A DNA stretch of 64,000 bases, from contig VXCM01002113.1 in assembly GCA_014773175.1 (NCBI GenBank), positions 62,001 through 126,000 of the forward strand, given 5' to 3'. Under the pieces are notes generated by a model that searched no databases, was not told the DNA's origin, and saw only the letters and a program-made list of their open reading frames with translations. The position numbers were made by a program, and so were the translations under genes. Shown here piece after piece: positions 25,587 to 39,088 of this stretch. This stretch comes from Lucifuga dentata (taxonomy: Eukaryota; Chordata; Actinopteri; Ophidiiformes; Bythitidae). The number at the start of each line of letters is the position of its first letter. The stretch's first letter is position 1.

Positions 25587-27201
25587 GTGAGTTTGACAGA
25601 GAACCATGAGAGCTTCAACTTTTCTGTCATTGTATTTTACAATGGAAGAACATGACTGCATGACCTTTTCTTTTGAGTGTGTGAATAGATTTTGTTCATG
25701 CTTTGCAGACACTTCAGACAGGCTTGTTTGTTTGGGGTGTATGTGTTCAGGGAAAAGTTCCATGTGCTTCAGATTTAGATATCTGCTCTCCTAGACTGCT
25801 TTAGGTGCGAAGTTTTGTTTCACGTGAAATGTGACTCCCTTGTGTGATTGTTTATATATCAGACCCAGACAGAAATGAGTTATGATAATAACAGGGAAAA
25901 GTTGCCCCCCTTTGCCTGATAAACACCTTTTACAAGCTGATTTTGGAGTAATTAATAAATACTTTAAGGATTGCTATGTTTTTGGTCTCCTCTGTCCTGG
26001 GCTGAACTATTCGCCCACATCCAAAGAGTGGCCATGTGTGATCCTGTTAAATATGTATTTTCAGGACATATTTGATGAACTTGTGGCAAAGAGGAGCTGA
26101 TGCAGCACTCACAGCTGTGACAGGACAGGATAACCTGGTTATGGTTTCCTGTGCAGCTGCAGGTTGGCCAACCTTGTGGTGATGTATTAGTTGTCACCCT
26201 GCTGCAATAAAAGCAAACATCCTGTGGCTTTTTGTATTTTTCAGAGGACAGAGAAAGCAGATATAATATGATCACAGGTCAGAGGGGTCACAGGATTTGT
26301 TGAGCAAACATGAGTTTTGTGCTTATAGATTGATTTCTTCTATTTTTTCCCTTTTATAGAGTCATGCTTGAGTTCATAGAAACAGTCACACAAAATAACA
26401 GTTAGCCATATGTTTTAGCTCCCATAGTCCCCTCCAGTGGACTATTGTGGCTAGCACCTCTTATCAGGAAGAAAGCTAGGTGGAAGGAGGGTGGGAGGTG
26501 GAAGTTAGATTGGGCTGGGTTACTCTCAGGGGTCTCCTTTAATTTACACTATCTGAGTGGGCTGGCAGCACTTTAGCTATGCTTCCTTAAGTCAATCAGA
26601 TAACTTCCCACAGGAGAAGTGTGAATGCTTAGTTAAGGCTGTTTGGGGACGGCTGACATGTGTATGACCTCTCCTCTCCTCTCTATTCATGCTCGCTGAC
26701 TTTCCTTTCTCAAAATCTCACTGACTCACTTATCAGTTGGCCTGTCTTATCTGCCAGAAGATGATTGTTAACCTGCTGCAGAAACCCAGAGGTCAGAGGT
26801 TAGGCTCTGATTTTAAATGCTTGTCTGAGCTCCCATGGTATCAATCTTTTAGCAGGGGAAACAGAAGGCAACAATACACAAGGACAAGAAAAGACATGGC
26901 ACCTAGACAGAAAATTTATAATGCTTAAAAAAAAACAAAAAAAAAAACAAAACAGGAACAAGTCCTCCTTAGACAGTAGATTTTATCTTACACACCTCTC
27001 TTTACGCTTGGACAGATGTTTGACATGCTAAGAGTCTGGAGGGTTTGTGAAAGGCCTAGTTTATCTGCGGACAGCTCTTAATCGGACTGTCTACATGTCA
27101 TGACATTTATGGCTCTCGCACTTTTCCTGATGGCCATACATGATGACCATGTACTTCAACTCTGGGACACTGTCAACTCTCAACTGCCCCAAAAACAAAC
27201 C

Positions 27202-27234
27202 AACATACACATACACACACATACACACACACAC

Positions 27235-27280
<46 letters not shown>
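27202..27280. repeat. (AC)n/(ACAT)n microsatellite
   Basis: Nearly 80 bases of AC repeats with TA interruptions. It makes false His/Thr and Val/Cys reading frames. Confidence 0.95.
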
Positions 27281-27282
<2 letters not shown>

Positions 27283-28689
27283 CAGAAGTAGTTTCTGGTT
27301 CAGTCACCCACAACAAAACATGGAGGCAGTGAAACAAGAGTTGCTGTTGATTAACGAATGCTGTTATTTGCATTGGCTGCAAGATGAAAAAGTTCTTCAC
27401 CATCCTCTTCTCTCACCCTTCCTCCACACCTTCTTTTGCCTTCTCCAAACCTCTTTGCTTTGCCAATCATCAATGAAGGCACATTTATGTCATACAAATG
27501 CATTCGTGTTGTTTCAAAAATCAAGTGCTACGCAACCACGTGAGTAACCCTCAATATCAGCTGGCTGTTTTGGCCACAATTACGTCACATTTCCCACATG
27601 CCCGCAGTCACACTCAGTCACACACACTGCTTCTGAGATTATTTGATTAAACTGTATGTGAATAATTTATCCTTACAAAACTATCTACTATAAAACATTG
27701 CAGAACAGTTGGACGACAACAAGAAGATGCGAAAAATATTTGGGACTGACAGCTCACAAGGTGTTACATTTTCTACATTTGTCCATGTGGCGAAGCATAC
27801 CCAGTTGGTGTTACTGTTGTTCAAAACACGAAATATCAAGGAAAAACTACAGATTATTTCTCTGTACCATAAGATCAATATAAATGACAAAAAGTAATGT
27901 GATTCGTGGCTTCCAGTACTCACTTTTTAGGCTGTGGTTCATTTTGGAACAAATTTCCTACATGTAGGAGTAAAAACAGAATCCAAATCCATCACCACCT
28001 ACTCACATAGTCAACTGCTCATGGAAAATGAAACATGAAGCTACACATTGGCCAACAATGTACAATATCTCATTTCTTAGCCAATGAAAACCATTTGACA
28101 CGGTCTTTCAATGTGATAAAGTGTCTTTCTGCTAGATCTTTTTGTTAGATCTCTGTTTAATGGGCTGATGTACTAATTTTTTTTTTTTTATATTTTGAGT
28201 GTTTCGTCAATAATTTTCCACTATAATTCAAAGCGCTAGTCATAGGTTAGAAGCCACAGATGTAACTGTATTATACAGAAAATTGTGTTGTGCAAAACAT
28301 CTTTTACTTTTTCTACACATAAATTGCATCAACATCACAACAACATTTCTGTACAACATATCTCTACTCCCTAAATCTCACAAAACTACAGAATGTTCAG
28401 TCCAGGGCTAATGCTATGCAGCCAAGCATGGAAAAGGCAAACACATGTTTTGTGTCATATAGTAATGTGCAGCATAATTAATACAGTATGTGGTGCTGCT
28501 GGCCCAGATCGATCAAATGGGTGATATCATGGTTCTATTTTTGGAGCTCAGGGTTTAGCATCATTCTGAAGCCTTGAATGCTTAAAAAAAAAAAAAAAAA
28601 AAATATTGTATTTGCTCAGTAGAATGCAACTCACACAAATCAATATGGGACACTATCACACAGGTAATAACTGCCAACACATAGAGATT

Positions 28690-29523
28690 CACATTCATGG
28701 CTCAAACAAACATGCACACTTTACTCTGAGTATTGATTAAAGGACCATACCATCCATTTTGCATGTTTGAGCCTAATATATTCAGTTTTCATACATGTAA
28801 CATTACTTCTTCAGTCCTTCACTACAGCACTTGAATGCACCACTAGGAAGCATTTTCAGATCAGTCTGCGCTTTTTATTGCACTTAAACGCTAAAAATTA
28901 CATAACTTTGAAAAAAATCTGAATACACGTTTTGTTCATGATGGATTACCAATCCCAAGAATGTTTCAAGTATCAACAAGTTGATTTTAATAGCGTACCA
29001 GAATGAACAGAAACCAATGGCCGTCTGGAAGGTAGGAATAAAAATTTTTTTTAATTCACCATTCCAGTACTGTAGTATGCTTTGGGAAATGATTGTCAGT
29101 AATGTTACATGAATGAAAATTGAATATATTAGACTCAAACATGCAAAATAGCCAGTATGGTCCTTTAAGCTTTTGCACTAAAAGTTGATTGGCAATAATG
29201 CGATTAAGACATATAGACAGAAAGAATTAGTAGGATTCCGCAGTTCATACAATATATTTGATGCATTGTGTAATTGGAATACGCAGAGGATCCACCAGGT
29301 GAGGAAATGCATGTGGAGGTGGCTTACTCTGATTATGAAGTTTTCGTGTCGGAATAAATCAATTTACAATTACATAATCTAGGTCTGTTACTCAGAATAA
29401 GCTTACTCCAATTTATAGAGATTTTAATCAAATTACAGTGTATGCACAGCGTTTGAAAAAAATATATTTATTGCCTTATTTCCAATATAATCAAAGTTTG
29501 AAGGTGCATGTTAACATACTGAC
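28690..29523 (+). mobile_element. Family B copy interrupted by family A
   Basis: The left arm ends at GAGTATTGATTAA (28740). The right arm resumes at about 29190 with GGCAATAATGCGATTAAG, CACCAGGTGAGGAAATGCAT and AATCTAGGTCTGTTACTCAG, ending GGTGCATGTTAACATACTG. Same arrangement as 2710-3633. Confidence 0.6.
28737..29168. mobile_element. Family A copy nested in family B, TTAA ends
   Basis: Starts TTAAAGGACCATACCATCC and ends CAGTATGGTCCTTTAA. It is flanked on the left by the tail of B's left arm (GAGTATTGATTAA) and on the right by B's right arm (GGCAATAATGCGATTAAG). It carries the subfamily core shared with 9905-10218. Confidence 0.65.
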
Positions 29524-30167
29524 TGAGCCATGTCCTGTCAACAATTATATACGCATAGCCATGGTTTCATTAACTCTCTCCACTGCCATGGGTGCTGTTA
29601 GATTTGCTTGAATGGTACCTGTATAATAAAGCCATTATGGATAAAGACCATGTGATATCTCCACTTCATTTGCATAGTAAATCATTCCATCTCTACCTCC
29701 CATCAGCAGCACATCTGGGTGTTATTATCCACTTGCTCTAACCCCCAACTTAGTCCCATATCTGCATTACCCTCTCATTATCTTCTGTAGCCCACAAAAT
29801 CTGCTCTTATAGGACAAACAGGGGATACCCAAGATTCATTTAGGCAAAGGTTGCAGTTACACACCAAAGCTGAAGTCATTATTTGAGCCTTGCTGGTGTC
29901 AAGTTGTCATTCCCAGGCGATTCATAACCCACCCTGTGTATAATAATAGCTGGCAGTCATTTGCTTTCTGCTTTGATTCTGTGTTTACTCCTAGAATTGT
30001 TTTTGTCCTTGAAGGCTGCAGTGCACCAAAGCTGTTGTTCATCAAGTCTTTGTCAAGTAAAGCACATGCCCAAAGCCAAATACATCAGCACATAGAAAAC
30101 AAAGCATTCTTTCAGCTGGATGTTAAATGCTGCATTATATTCAAGAATATGGTTTTTATAAGCTCAA

Positions 30168-30200
30168 ATAATAATAATAATAATATAATAATAATAATAT
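30168..30200. repeat. (TAA)n microsatellite
   Basis: ATAATAATAATAATA type repeat with one missing base. Confidence 0.9.
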
Positions 30201-30219
30201 TTACAGGGACAATTTGAAG

Positions 30220-31880
30220 CAGACCCAAGGTTATGGGCGGGCATTCGGGGGCATTGCCCACCCATTTGAACATCTTGCCCCCCCAGATGAAATCGGCAGT
30301 TTAAAAATAAAAACAAAAAGAATATATCCACTATCAAATAAGACAACAGAGAAGTATGCTATGATAATTATGCTAATTATCATAGCAGCACAACACAGAC
30401 TTATCCTCACTACAAAACACATGGCTGCTGTGACTGCTGTCACGTCACTGTCCAGGTGCTGCTGAGTGATGACCGGGACTTAATTAGCTATCAATTAACT
30501 CACCTGTTTTCTAAGGTATCTGTGTTCTGTGTTGGAGTATCTGCTTGCTGTGTCTTAGTCAGTAAGGAGTCCAACAAGGGACAAAGAGGGCTGCCTTGGA
30601 CATCCCCAGTTTGTCCATAGCAGCATCAGATTAGTCAGTTTTGCCCATTTGGCAGCTTTTTGTAAAGCAGTAGCCTATTTTATTTCATTCACTAAATGGT
30701 CAGCAACATTCAAACTTCCGTCTGTCAGTGTCTCCGTTTCTGTCCTTGGGTCCACCCAGACATCGTTACAGACTCTGTGGCCCGTTTGTTCTTTTTCCGG
30801 CCAATAATCGTCATCGCCATAACAACACGTCAGAATCTGGTATGTCTATTTCTTATGATTTCAACTGGATTATGTAATTATATAATGCCGTCTTGTCCGA
30901 CCATTGTAAATGCAGAATAACAGCTTTTGTCTTTATTTTCATGCAGTACATGGGTGCAGTTTATACACGAGTTTGTAGCCTATAACGTTGTAAATTGTCT
31001 TGGGTGCGGGTAATACACTGTGCATGTCATAGCCTACTTGGGGAATTACGAGTAATTAAAATGAATTTAATCTAAGCAAACAAACAGGCTGCAAAACGTG
31101 TCACCTGTCGTGACGTGACGTGACACCTGTTGCGACGTGAATTTATGACAGCTCCTCATTGAAGTTTGGCGGCACGAGAAATCAAGATGGATTCACACCA
31201 TCCAGTGATGATGATTTGGTGCTGATGCTTTTAACAGAAAAAAAAAAAGAAACGCTTGTGAACAGCTTATGGAGGTGTGGCTCAGATATTAATGTGACCC
31301 ATTTGTCTGTATAGGTACACAGGCCGTGCGTAAAGGCGCGGGCCTGTGTACCTATAGGGCGGGCGCAGATGAGCAGATGAATGGGTCATATACATCCCTA
31401 CCGAGATTTGCATCCCCAAGATGAAGGAATGAAATTGCTTTAACAGCTGACATTTGGGGCTATTTGGATGTGACAGGGAGAGTTTGGTGCATGTGAGCCT
31501 CCTCAGGGCTGAGAAAGGAGGGGATGTATTTTTCGGCAGAAATAACGACAAAATAAGAGTGGACTATAATCGATGCTGCCCATATACCTCCTATTATATT
31601 GCCTCTAAGAAGTTTTTCAAAGTAATAAATATTGTCTTAGCTTACATGATCCATTGTCCGGGCTCTCGGTAAAGATGCAGTTTGAGGCACAACAAAGATG
31701 CGCGCCGAGTTCAACATAAAACGTTATGTTGGCTAGACGAAATCGACCTTGGAGCCAATAAAATAAATGCAGAGTTTTGGCAATTTCCACCCTCCCCCCC
31801 CCCCNCCCCCCCCTCACCAACAATCCAATCTGACCCTGATGCCTGCCCATAAACATCAAATGCCCTGCCAATTAATTTGC
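30220..31880. mobile_element. Possible eroded DNA transposon
   Basis: The left edge reads AAGGTTATGGGCGGGCATTC and the right edge is roughly its inverse (GATGCCTGCCCATAAACATC). Between them the base composition changes to GC-richer patches and there is a strong hairpin at 31310-31356. No transposase reading frame survives. Boundaries are approximate and the call is tentative. Confidence 0.3.
31310..31356. repeat. 16-bp-arm hairpin
   Basis: Arm 31310-31325 (TATAGGTACACAGGCC) is perfectly inverted at 31341-31356 around a 15-base G+C-rich loop. Outer arms (GACCCATTTGTCTG left, CAGATGAATGGGTC right) extend the foldback imperfectly. Confidence 0.85.
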
Positions 31881-32189
31881 TCTGCCGCCGGGACTGATTT
31901 GAAGGGTAAAATTTTTCGTATCAAGATATTAATGTCAGTCACAGAAGGATTTCCTAAACTGTCCAAAACTCATATATCCCTTCATTACTTACATTGTCTG
32001 ACTCTATGTAGATTTATCTCGTTCATGCAGACAGCACAATATCAAGACAACTGAAATTATCCGCTGGACTGTAGATGTTGAATTGAAGACATTTCATCAC
32101 TCATCTCTTTTCACACTTTTGTTTATGGTTTATGATTTATACTGCATTTGTTTTCAACTTGAAACTCAGAATTTCCTGCTTCTTACTGA

Positions 32190-32560
32190 CAAAAAGACTC
32201 AGAAAGTCGGACAAGCTTCCTCAACCCCGAGTTCACTATTGACATCAACATGGCTGCTCACACATAAACAGTAATTTTTCTATTTATAAATGAACATTTA
32301 GAAGCATTATCTTTAATTATACAGTATACAGATACAGTAACAGGTTAAGCATATAACACTGGCAATACAGTACCTGTTTTGAAAAAGTAAATAGCTCAAA
32401 AACATTAAAATGTAGCTTCCTTTGGTCTGACAAAGCAAACAAAACAAAAGTTTCCACCTAGTCTCCCTCTTTGTTTAGCTCAAACATACGGTGGTCGTAA
32501 ATGACGTAATTCCGAGGTAGAATTTCCCACTTCCAAGGTACAATGAATGCAGCATTAGTT
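32190..32560 (+). repeat. Dispersed repeat family C, copy 2
   Basis: Same order of words as at 925-1275 (CTCAACCCCGAGTTCACTAT, CATGGCTGCTCACACATAAA, AGCATATAACACTGGCAATA). It extends further on the right (GGTGGTCGTAAATGACGTAA), a part shared with the inverted copy near 52270. Confidence 0.6.
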
Positions 32561-35119
32561 TGTTTTAATCAGACTTATAGGTACATTTTTCCCATTGCCA
32601 TTATTAATTTAAAAAGATCTAAACACAGCAAATGCACTGCAGGTATGGACCAAAGCAAATGCACAGAGACCCATTTGAGGAAGCGTTCTCAGTCCAGTCC
32701 CAAACAAAATCTCGAATATTTCAGGGGCTAACATGATCCAAATTAGTTCTGAACAAGCCAAGCAAACATTCTCAACTGGCATTTGTTTGTTAAATTTTGG
32801 TTTACTTGAAGAAAGGTTAAATGTAACAGAAGTAACTATTAATTCACTGATTTGGACCAAAGCAAATAGAGAACAGGTTTGAAAACTTCCTTCAGCTCTG
32901 AAATTCAGCTCTTCAGTTTAGAACTGAGGAACTTTCCTGGATAAGTGGTGAAACTGCAGCTATCAACCAATGGACAATTTCAATGCTCTTGACGATACAT
33001 TTTCAGGTTATGTACCCCACCGATCTGACACAAAAGGAGTAAAATAAACCATAACTGTACTTGCAAATACAATCTGACCTAGGTCGGCTGATGGGTCAAC
33101 CTCACCTGGTGCACCACATCTCTGCACTGATGGCTACCACATGCCTGGACTGTTTCCAAATGCAACAACTTTCCTCTCAGTCACATACTTTGGCAGGCCT
33201 TGACAACAGGGAAGCAACATTAGTAGTTAGCACGGCTTGATACCCAAGATCTCACGTTGAGAATAACAAGGAAGAAATGTGCTCCTTTTTCTCCAAAATT
33301 GTCTTTTGCAACCATTATGGACATCAACAAGGTTAGCAAGAAATGACTGTAGCTTTACCTCCCTTTGAATGCTTTCACAGACTCTGTGGGTGTTGAACTC
33401 GGTTTGGCAAATGTTTCTCTTTCCTAAGCAGAAAGAAATTGTTTGCACCTCTGTTGTTTTGGGGAGCTCTTGAAGTTCCATTATGTTTTAAGCCTTGGAG
33501 AGCATTCTCTGGCTTGATTACAAGTGTGTGATGAGTGAGTTTTGAACATATCCAAAGATACTTCTGCAATACAGCTTCAGATCTTTTGCAGTTTTAACCA
33601 TTTTGCAGTTTGGAACTGTTATTTACCTCCAATTCAGCTACTGGAAGAACATCATGAAGTCATTTTTTCATGACAGAAAGAACAGCGTTCTGGTTGAGCT
33701 CTAATTCTGTATATTTCTTCAAGGGGAATATTCTGAGTTTTAGAATGCACTCTGTGACCTGAAATACTGAATAAATTATCCACATTGGTTTGTTTGATGC
33801 TGTGCATCATTAAGTCCAGACAGATTGGTTTCAGTAGCAGCCACAAAAACAAAGTAGAAACATTTTAATGAGCGCAATCAAGGGCAAAGAGAGATACTAA
33901 AAGATGCAAAAAAAATTCCTCTCAGTTCTAATGGCAGCTTTGTGATCTGTGATCTGCCACTCTACAGCCAGTGCAGCAACAAAATATGATTAAATTCATA
34001 TCCGGCCATTTTTATTCTGTGAAGCTTCATCCCAGACAAACCACAGAAAGACCATCCACTGTGCCAGGAATTCTTGTGGTTGCACAAAAATTCTAGGTAT
34101 TAAAAATATGTTTTCCCTTTGTGGTTCAACGTGTCACATTATAATAAGGAAATAACACAGATTTGCTCCTTTGTGTAATATGACTTTTTCATCTTGTATG
34201 TATAAATCAATGTGGCTTGACTCCCTGAATAAATTCCACTCAAGGGTTATGACTGTGACTTCTTCATTGTGGAGGAGTAGTATTGCGGTGTGATGGTTTA
34301 TGGAACATATATTACTGGTCAGCTGTGGGTATCTTGGGAATAGGCTTCTCTGCAGTGACAAACAGCTGTAATTTTTTGCTTTGGAGGTCTGCTACTGTCA
34401 GATTACAACTAACAAATCATCCATTTGCCATTTTTGTACAACAGACATCTCATTTATTCTGTCTTAACTGATTTTTCTAAGACAATGGACATGATGCTGC
34501 AAGACATGATGGACATGAACTGGAAGGAAGGTGCTGGCCTGGACATCGGCCTCAGACTGTCCTTGTGGAAATGGACAAACTTTGTGCGGGAAGGAAGGAC
34601 CATTGTGGTCTTCAAGTTGAGGACAACAACAAAAATATCATGATGACATTTTGGGCTTCTCCTTTAACTCAGCTCTTTCATCCAAATCAAAGTAAACAAT
34701 GCTCAGCCAAAAATAGCCCTTGACTCTTTCTCAGACCATATAAAAACCAAACTGTTTATGCTGGCTTCAGTCAGAACACAGTTTCAGCTTTAGAATTCTA
34801 TAAACAACTCAATGCTGATTGACAGATTTGTGATGAATTTTAACATAGACATAAGCTTTATTATTTATCAGTCAGATTGGATTTTATCCAGTATATAATA
34901 TGGAGTCATGTCATGTAGACATTCATTTCCCACACTGATTATTTAATAACCAGTACCGTGCAAAGTCTCAGGAAGGGGATGTCTGATTGTTTGACTTCAG
35001 GATATGAGGACAGGAAAGAGCAAATGACAAGCTAGAAGGAACAAAAATAGGACTAAACATTAACATGACAGCAGCCAGGAAGCGGCACAAAGATGCGTAT
35101 TGCCGCAGGTTTCACCAAC

Positions 35120-35320
35120 TTTTACGGTGCTTTCACATCTACATGATTTATTTTGGCTGAATTGATGCATTTCCCCCTTTGATTCGTTTGGGCAGGTTTG
35201 AACACATTACTCGCACTTGAGGGTTGACATAAGCAACTGCACCAAGAGCCTTTTGGGGGAAATGGTTTCTGTCCAATCACCTGCCATTCTCTTGTGGCGT
35301 GAACATGATCCAAACTAGTT
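35120..35320. repeat. Possible short non-autonomous DNA element
   Basis: Begins ACGGTGCTTTCACATCTACA, a start I recall from a common fish repeat type, and contains TTTGATTCGTTTGGGCAGG and CTGTCCAATCACCTGCCATT. No second copy is clear here. No protein sense on either strand. Confidence 0.3.
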
Positions 35321-36089
35321 CATGATGAATGCATGATGATTTTTTTTTTCATCATGCTTAGTCATGATGAAAAAAATGACTCTGAATTCATGATGAAATT
35401 TTTTCTCACCTTGAAGCTTTGGAATTTAAAGGGAAAATCTGGATTCAAGTTAACTATGATCCTAAAAAAGAGTGATAATTTTAGCTGTTTCATACTTTTA
35501 GTTCCACCTTAGATATATACAGTTTCTTTATTTGTAAAAGGATGATGAAGGAAGTTGATATGTTACAGAGCAAAGCTTGTACTAAAAGCCATAAATGAAC
35601 AATTCCTGCAGAATTATGTGATTAAATTTTATGGTTGAAACATGTTATAGGTTTGCTACATAAAAACACCTTATGGCATCCTGATACATGAGATATCTTT
35701 AGTTGTATCTTAAAGCAATTGGTGTGAACGCTGCCCTCCCCCAGCATTCCCCAAAACTGTAGTGCGAGCGTGAAAAGTGAGAGCTTTGTTTTTCATTTAT
35801 GTACATGGCAACCTTGGTCTTTGCCAGATTCACATCCAGTTGCCAAGTACTATTAGCCAGAGTTTAGTTTGTTGTGTTGTAGTTGTCATGTAATCAAGCA
35901 ATCAAGGGTAAATAATGTCTCTATTTCTGATTATGTCACAAGCCATCATTGGATGACTCATTCATAATATTGAGGTAGTTTTATTGTACAATTTTGGTAA
36001 ACTGATTGGGCTAAATGATCAGTCATATCACCATTTCTAATGCATGACTCTTTCATTGTAATGGAGGTGCAGTTTGCAAGGCAGGAGCA

Positions 36090-36340
36090 AGGCAACATCT
36101 GCAATTAGGTCACTCAGAGAAAATGACTGAAAGTTGAGTCATGGGATTGGACATAGCTGAGGAGGAGGTCTGTTAATAATTTTCTTCTTGAGGTGAAAGA
36201 AACACAACAAAACAACAAGGCAGGATAATTAGATGAGGCTTTAAATGGTCTCTAATTGTCATTAATCAGCAGCAATGGATGTCTGAAATTCAGGTTTGCT
36301 GTATTCCAGTGTGAGAAGGGGCCAGTTAGGTGTCCAGTCA
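36090..36340. promoter_or_regulatory. Candidate conserved enhancer
   Basis: Clustered homeodomain-type words (GATAATTAGATG, CTCTAATTGTCATTAATCAG) in repeat-free sequence about 3 kb upstream of eva1b. Unproven. Confidence 0.25.
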
Positions 36341-39088
36341 TTAGCTTTGACCTCAGCTAGAGGAACAACTGTTGTCATTTGAGCCTTTTACTTTATTACC
36401 CTTGAGTCAAAAACCAAATATCTCATTGAAAGCCCATGTTCTTTAGCTCTGCTTGGATACTGATGAATAGATTCTATCAGTAAGGAGGGATTAAACTCCA
36501 TGGGAGGGATGAGATGACCTTGTTCATAATTGAAAAGAAAGGAAGGAAACGCAACAGGAAGACAGTACAGAGATCCATCCCTACACTGGGGACCACAAAC
36601 AAAAGGCCCATCGCCTGGCTCCCATGGGGACTGAGGGGGTGGCCTGGAAAGCAGTTGTCATAGTGACTGCTCTGTCACCAGCCCCATGAGTGAGTCTCTC
36701 AGTCAGACGCTGTAGTGTACATAGGATCTGCCAAGAGTCAGCAAGATCAAAATCTGGCCTGGAAAGCAGACAGGCTCTGCTAAACCAACTGGAGCTGGCA
36801 GAGGAGCATACAAGTTAGAAAAGTTCACAGTGCAGCATTTTTCACCTCTGGCATGTGAAGCATTGAACTCCTGCAATCCTTTACTTCAGTAAAAGCAGTA
36901 CTACCACATTGGAAAAATATTCTGTTATAAATAGAAGTCCTTCATCCATCCATTTAGTTGAGCAAAAGCAAACACATTTTAGCTGTAAAATCATTTAACC
37001 AAAGTAAAAGTTAGGTCAGGTGAAAGCCTCATATCTTCAATTTGGGGATTTTTATCTGTTCAGATCAGTTGAGGAACCAAAGGAAGAAAATAAGGAAGGA
37101 TGGAAGAAAAAAGGAAAGGAACAAAAGAAAGAGGGACAGAAGTGAGGGGAGAAAAGAAATCTGATACGAGTCTATTTTTTACTTTTTCACATCATAAATG
37201 TTTGGACATTCCTGTGTTTTTGTAGTCCATCTACATTTTAATCTGTGTGGATTCAAGTCATCACAACTGAACCAGTGAGAAATGAAAACCTGCCTGTATC
37301 TTGCTGAACAGCGTACAGTATCCTGCAGCAAAAGACCTGTCATTGTTTGCATTGCAAACGCCTCAGTGGGTTTGGATCTAATGTAGCTTGATGTGTGTGT
37401 GTGTGTGTTTGCTCTTTTCATAGAGTGGCCACATGAACTGAGGACCAAAGATCATCAGCAGTGATCCAAAGCTAGGGAATTTATTTCACATTCATTTCAC
37501 TATGTGCAGAGATTGAGGACTTATTTCCAGATCTCATTTTTGTGGTAAGATTTATACTTCATCTGTACTCTACTTTCTGTAACTTTACATTCAAATCATA
37601 GCTTTGTTTTCAAGTTCAGTCAATGAGTCATGTTACTGTACATATGGTTTACATGTGTGTGGTTTTCTGCTTGAATTTTACTGAAAGCTGCATCAACAAA
37701 TAAGCATAAATCCTGCATAAATCATTGAGGTATTCATATCATGATAGAAATCCAAGGGTGAAGTTATCAGTTGGTGCAATTTAGAGCTAAATGCAAACAC
37801 AAACATGTGGTTTGCACAAATTGAAGATATCCATATGATCTAGGCTCGGTGACATGTGGTTCAGCTTAGTCAGAGAGCAGTATGCACAGGTTATAGTAAC
37901 ACCGCTTCAAAGTTAGTCATCGTTTCACATTTGACCAGCGTGATTTTTTCCAAAGTCAGCCACAATACAAAGCACATGTTAAAGGCAGCTGGCACTATAA
38001 CAGTAATTGGAAAGATTTGAGGCACCTCCTCTGTTGAACTGGTCTCATCTGTGTTGCCATCAACACTCTTATGTGTCCCATGGTGCAGCCATGATGTCAT
38101 CAAGCCGGTGGAAATTTGCACAAAAAATAGCAACGCGGAGGAGAAAAGCCAGAGTCAGCAGGAAAAGGTTGCAGGGTGGAAGAGGAGGGGAGTTGGGGAA
38201 AGGTAACGCAGGAAATAAGGAAAGATCCAGCACTGCATCATGACACTGATACATTAGAATTCAGAAAATCAGATGAGTAACACTTTGTAGAATGGAGGTA
38301 ACATAGGACTGTGTTGGTTAGATAAATTTACTGAAACACAAAAAGCTCAAAGGAGAATAAACTGTGTTTCACCTGGGGCACTGTATGTAGCCACAAGTTG
38401 TACTTTAAGACTTCCTAGGAAATCTTTGGAGTCACGGCTGCACATAGGAGCAGTTGGAAAACACAATAGAGCTCCTCAGACTGACAGGAAGTGAAGCGGA
38501 ACAGACTCAGACTGGAAGTGGTTTAAATGAACCAAGACATCAAGGCCACAACGTCCAAACAATTCAAACACATAAACATCACACTTGTCTTTTCCTCTGG
38601 GCCTCACAAATTGATCTGGGAGTCTCATCACACAGGAAGGACTCCTCATTGGCTTACACAGAAAACTGACCTCTGACCACTTTTATAGAGGCTTGTCATG
38701 GTTCAGAGAGAAGAGGAGAGGTGGTGTGCCATGTGCCAAATGCATTATGATGATCCCTGTTGAAGTCAGTACTTAAGGAGAACACAGAAGAGCTTTTGTT
38801 TGACACTTGGAGGCTTCAAACCACCCACCCAAAGGCAGATGAAAAAGTGCTGTGGCCAGTGGGTTTGGCATGTGAGAGCTGCAGAATGCGCCACTGGAAG
38901 CATGGTGTTTGTGAAACACTTTCAATACATTTCAAAGACCAGGGACCTGCAGCACCGGGATGTGAATAGGATGCTTATAGACTAACTGTCTAGTTTTGAG
39001 TTGCATGCGTTAGAATGCATGGCGTTATGTGTTATCAATAAAGTAATTTTTGATTTTTAGGCGTGACGAAAGACAAGTCAACACCACC

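Larger units (their letters stand above)
31881..39060. other. No gene seen upstream of eva1b
   Basis: Apart from repeat C copy 2, the 35120 element and the 36090 enhancer candidate, this is plain intergenic or intronic sequence ending in the eva1b exon acceptor (39047-39060, pyrimidine-rich then TAG). Confidence 0.55.

Noticed and set aside
25043..25630. 195-codon minus-strand frame
   Set aside because: Crosses two AC microsatellites (Cys-Val runs) and has no splice or domain support.
27091..27547. Thr/His-rich and Cys/Val-rich frames
   Set aside because: Products of the AC microsatellite at 27202-27280.
34425..34643. 72-codon frame with Met/Asp repeats
   Set aside because: No acceptor or donor in phase and no recognisable family; probably a simple-repeat effect.
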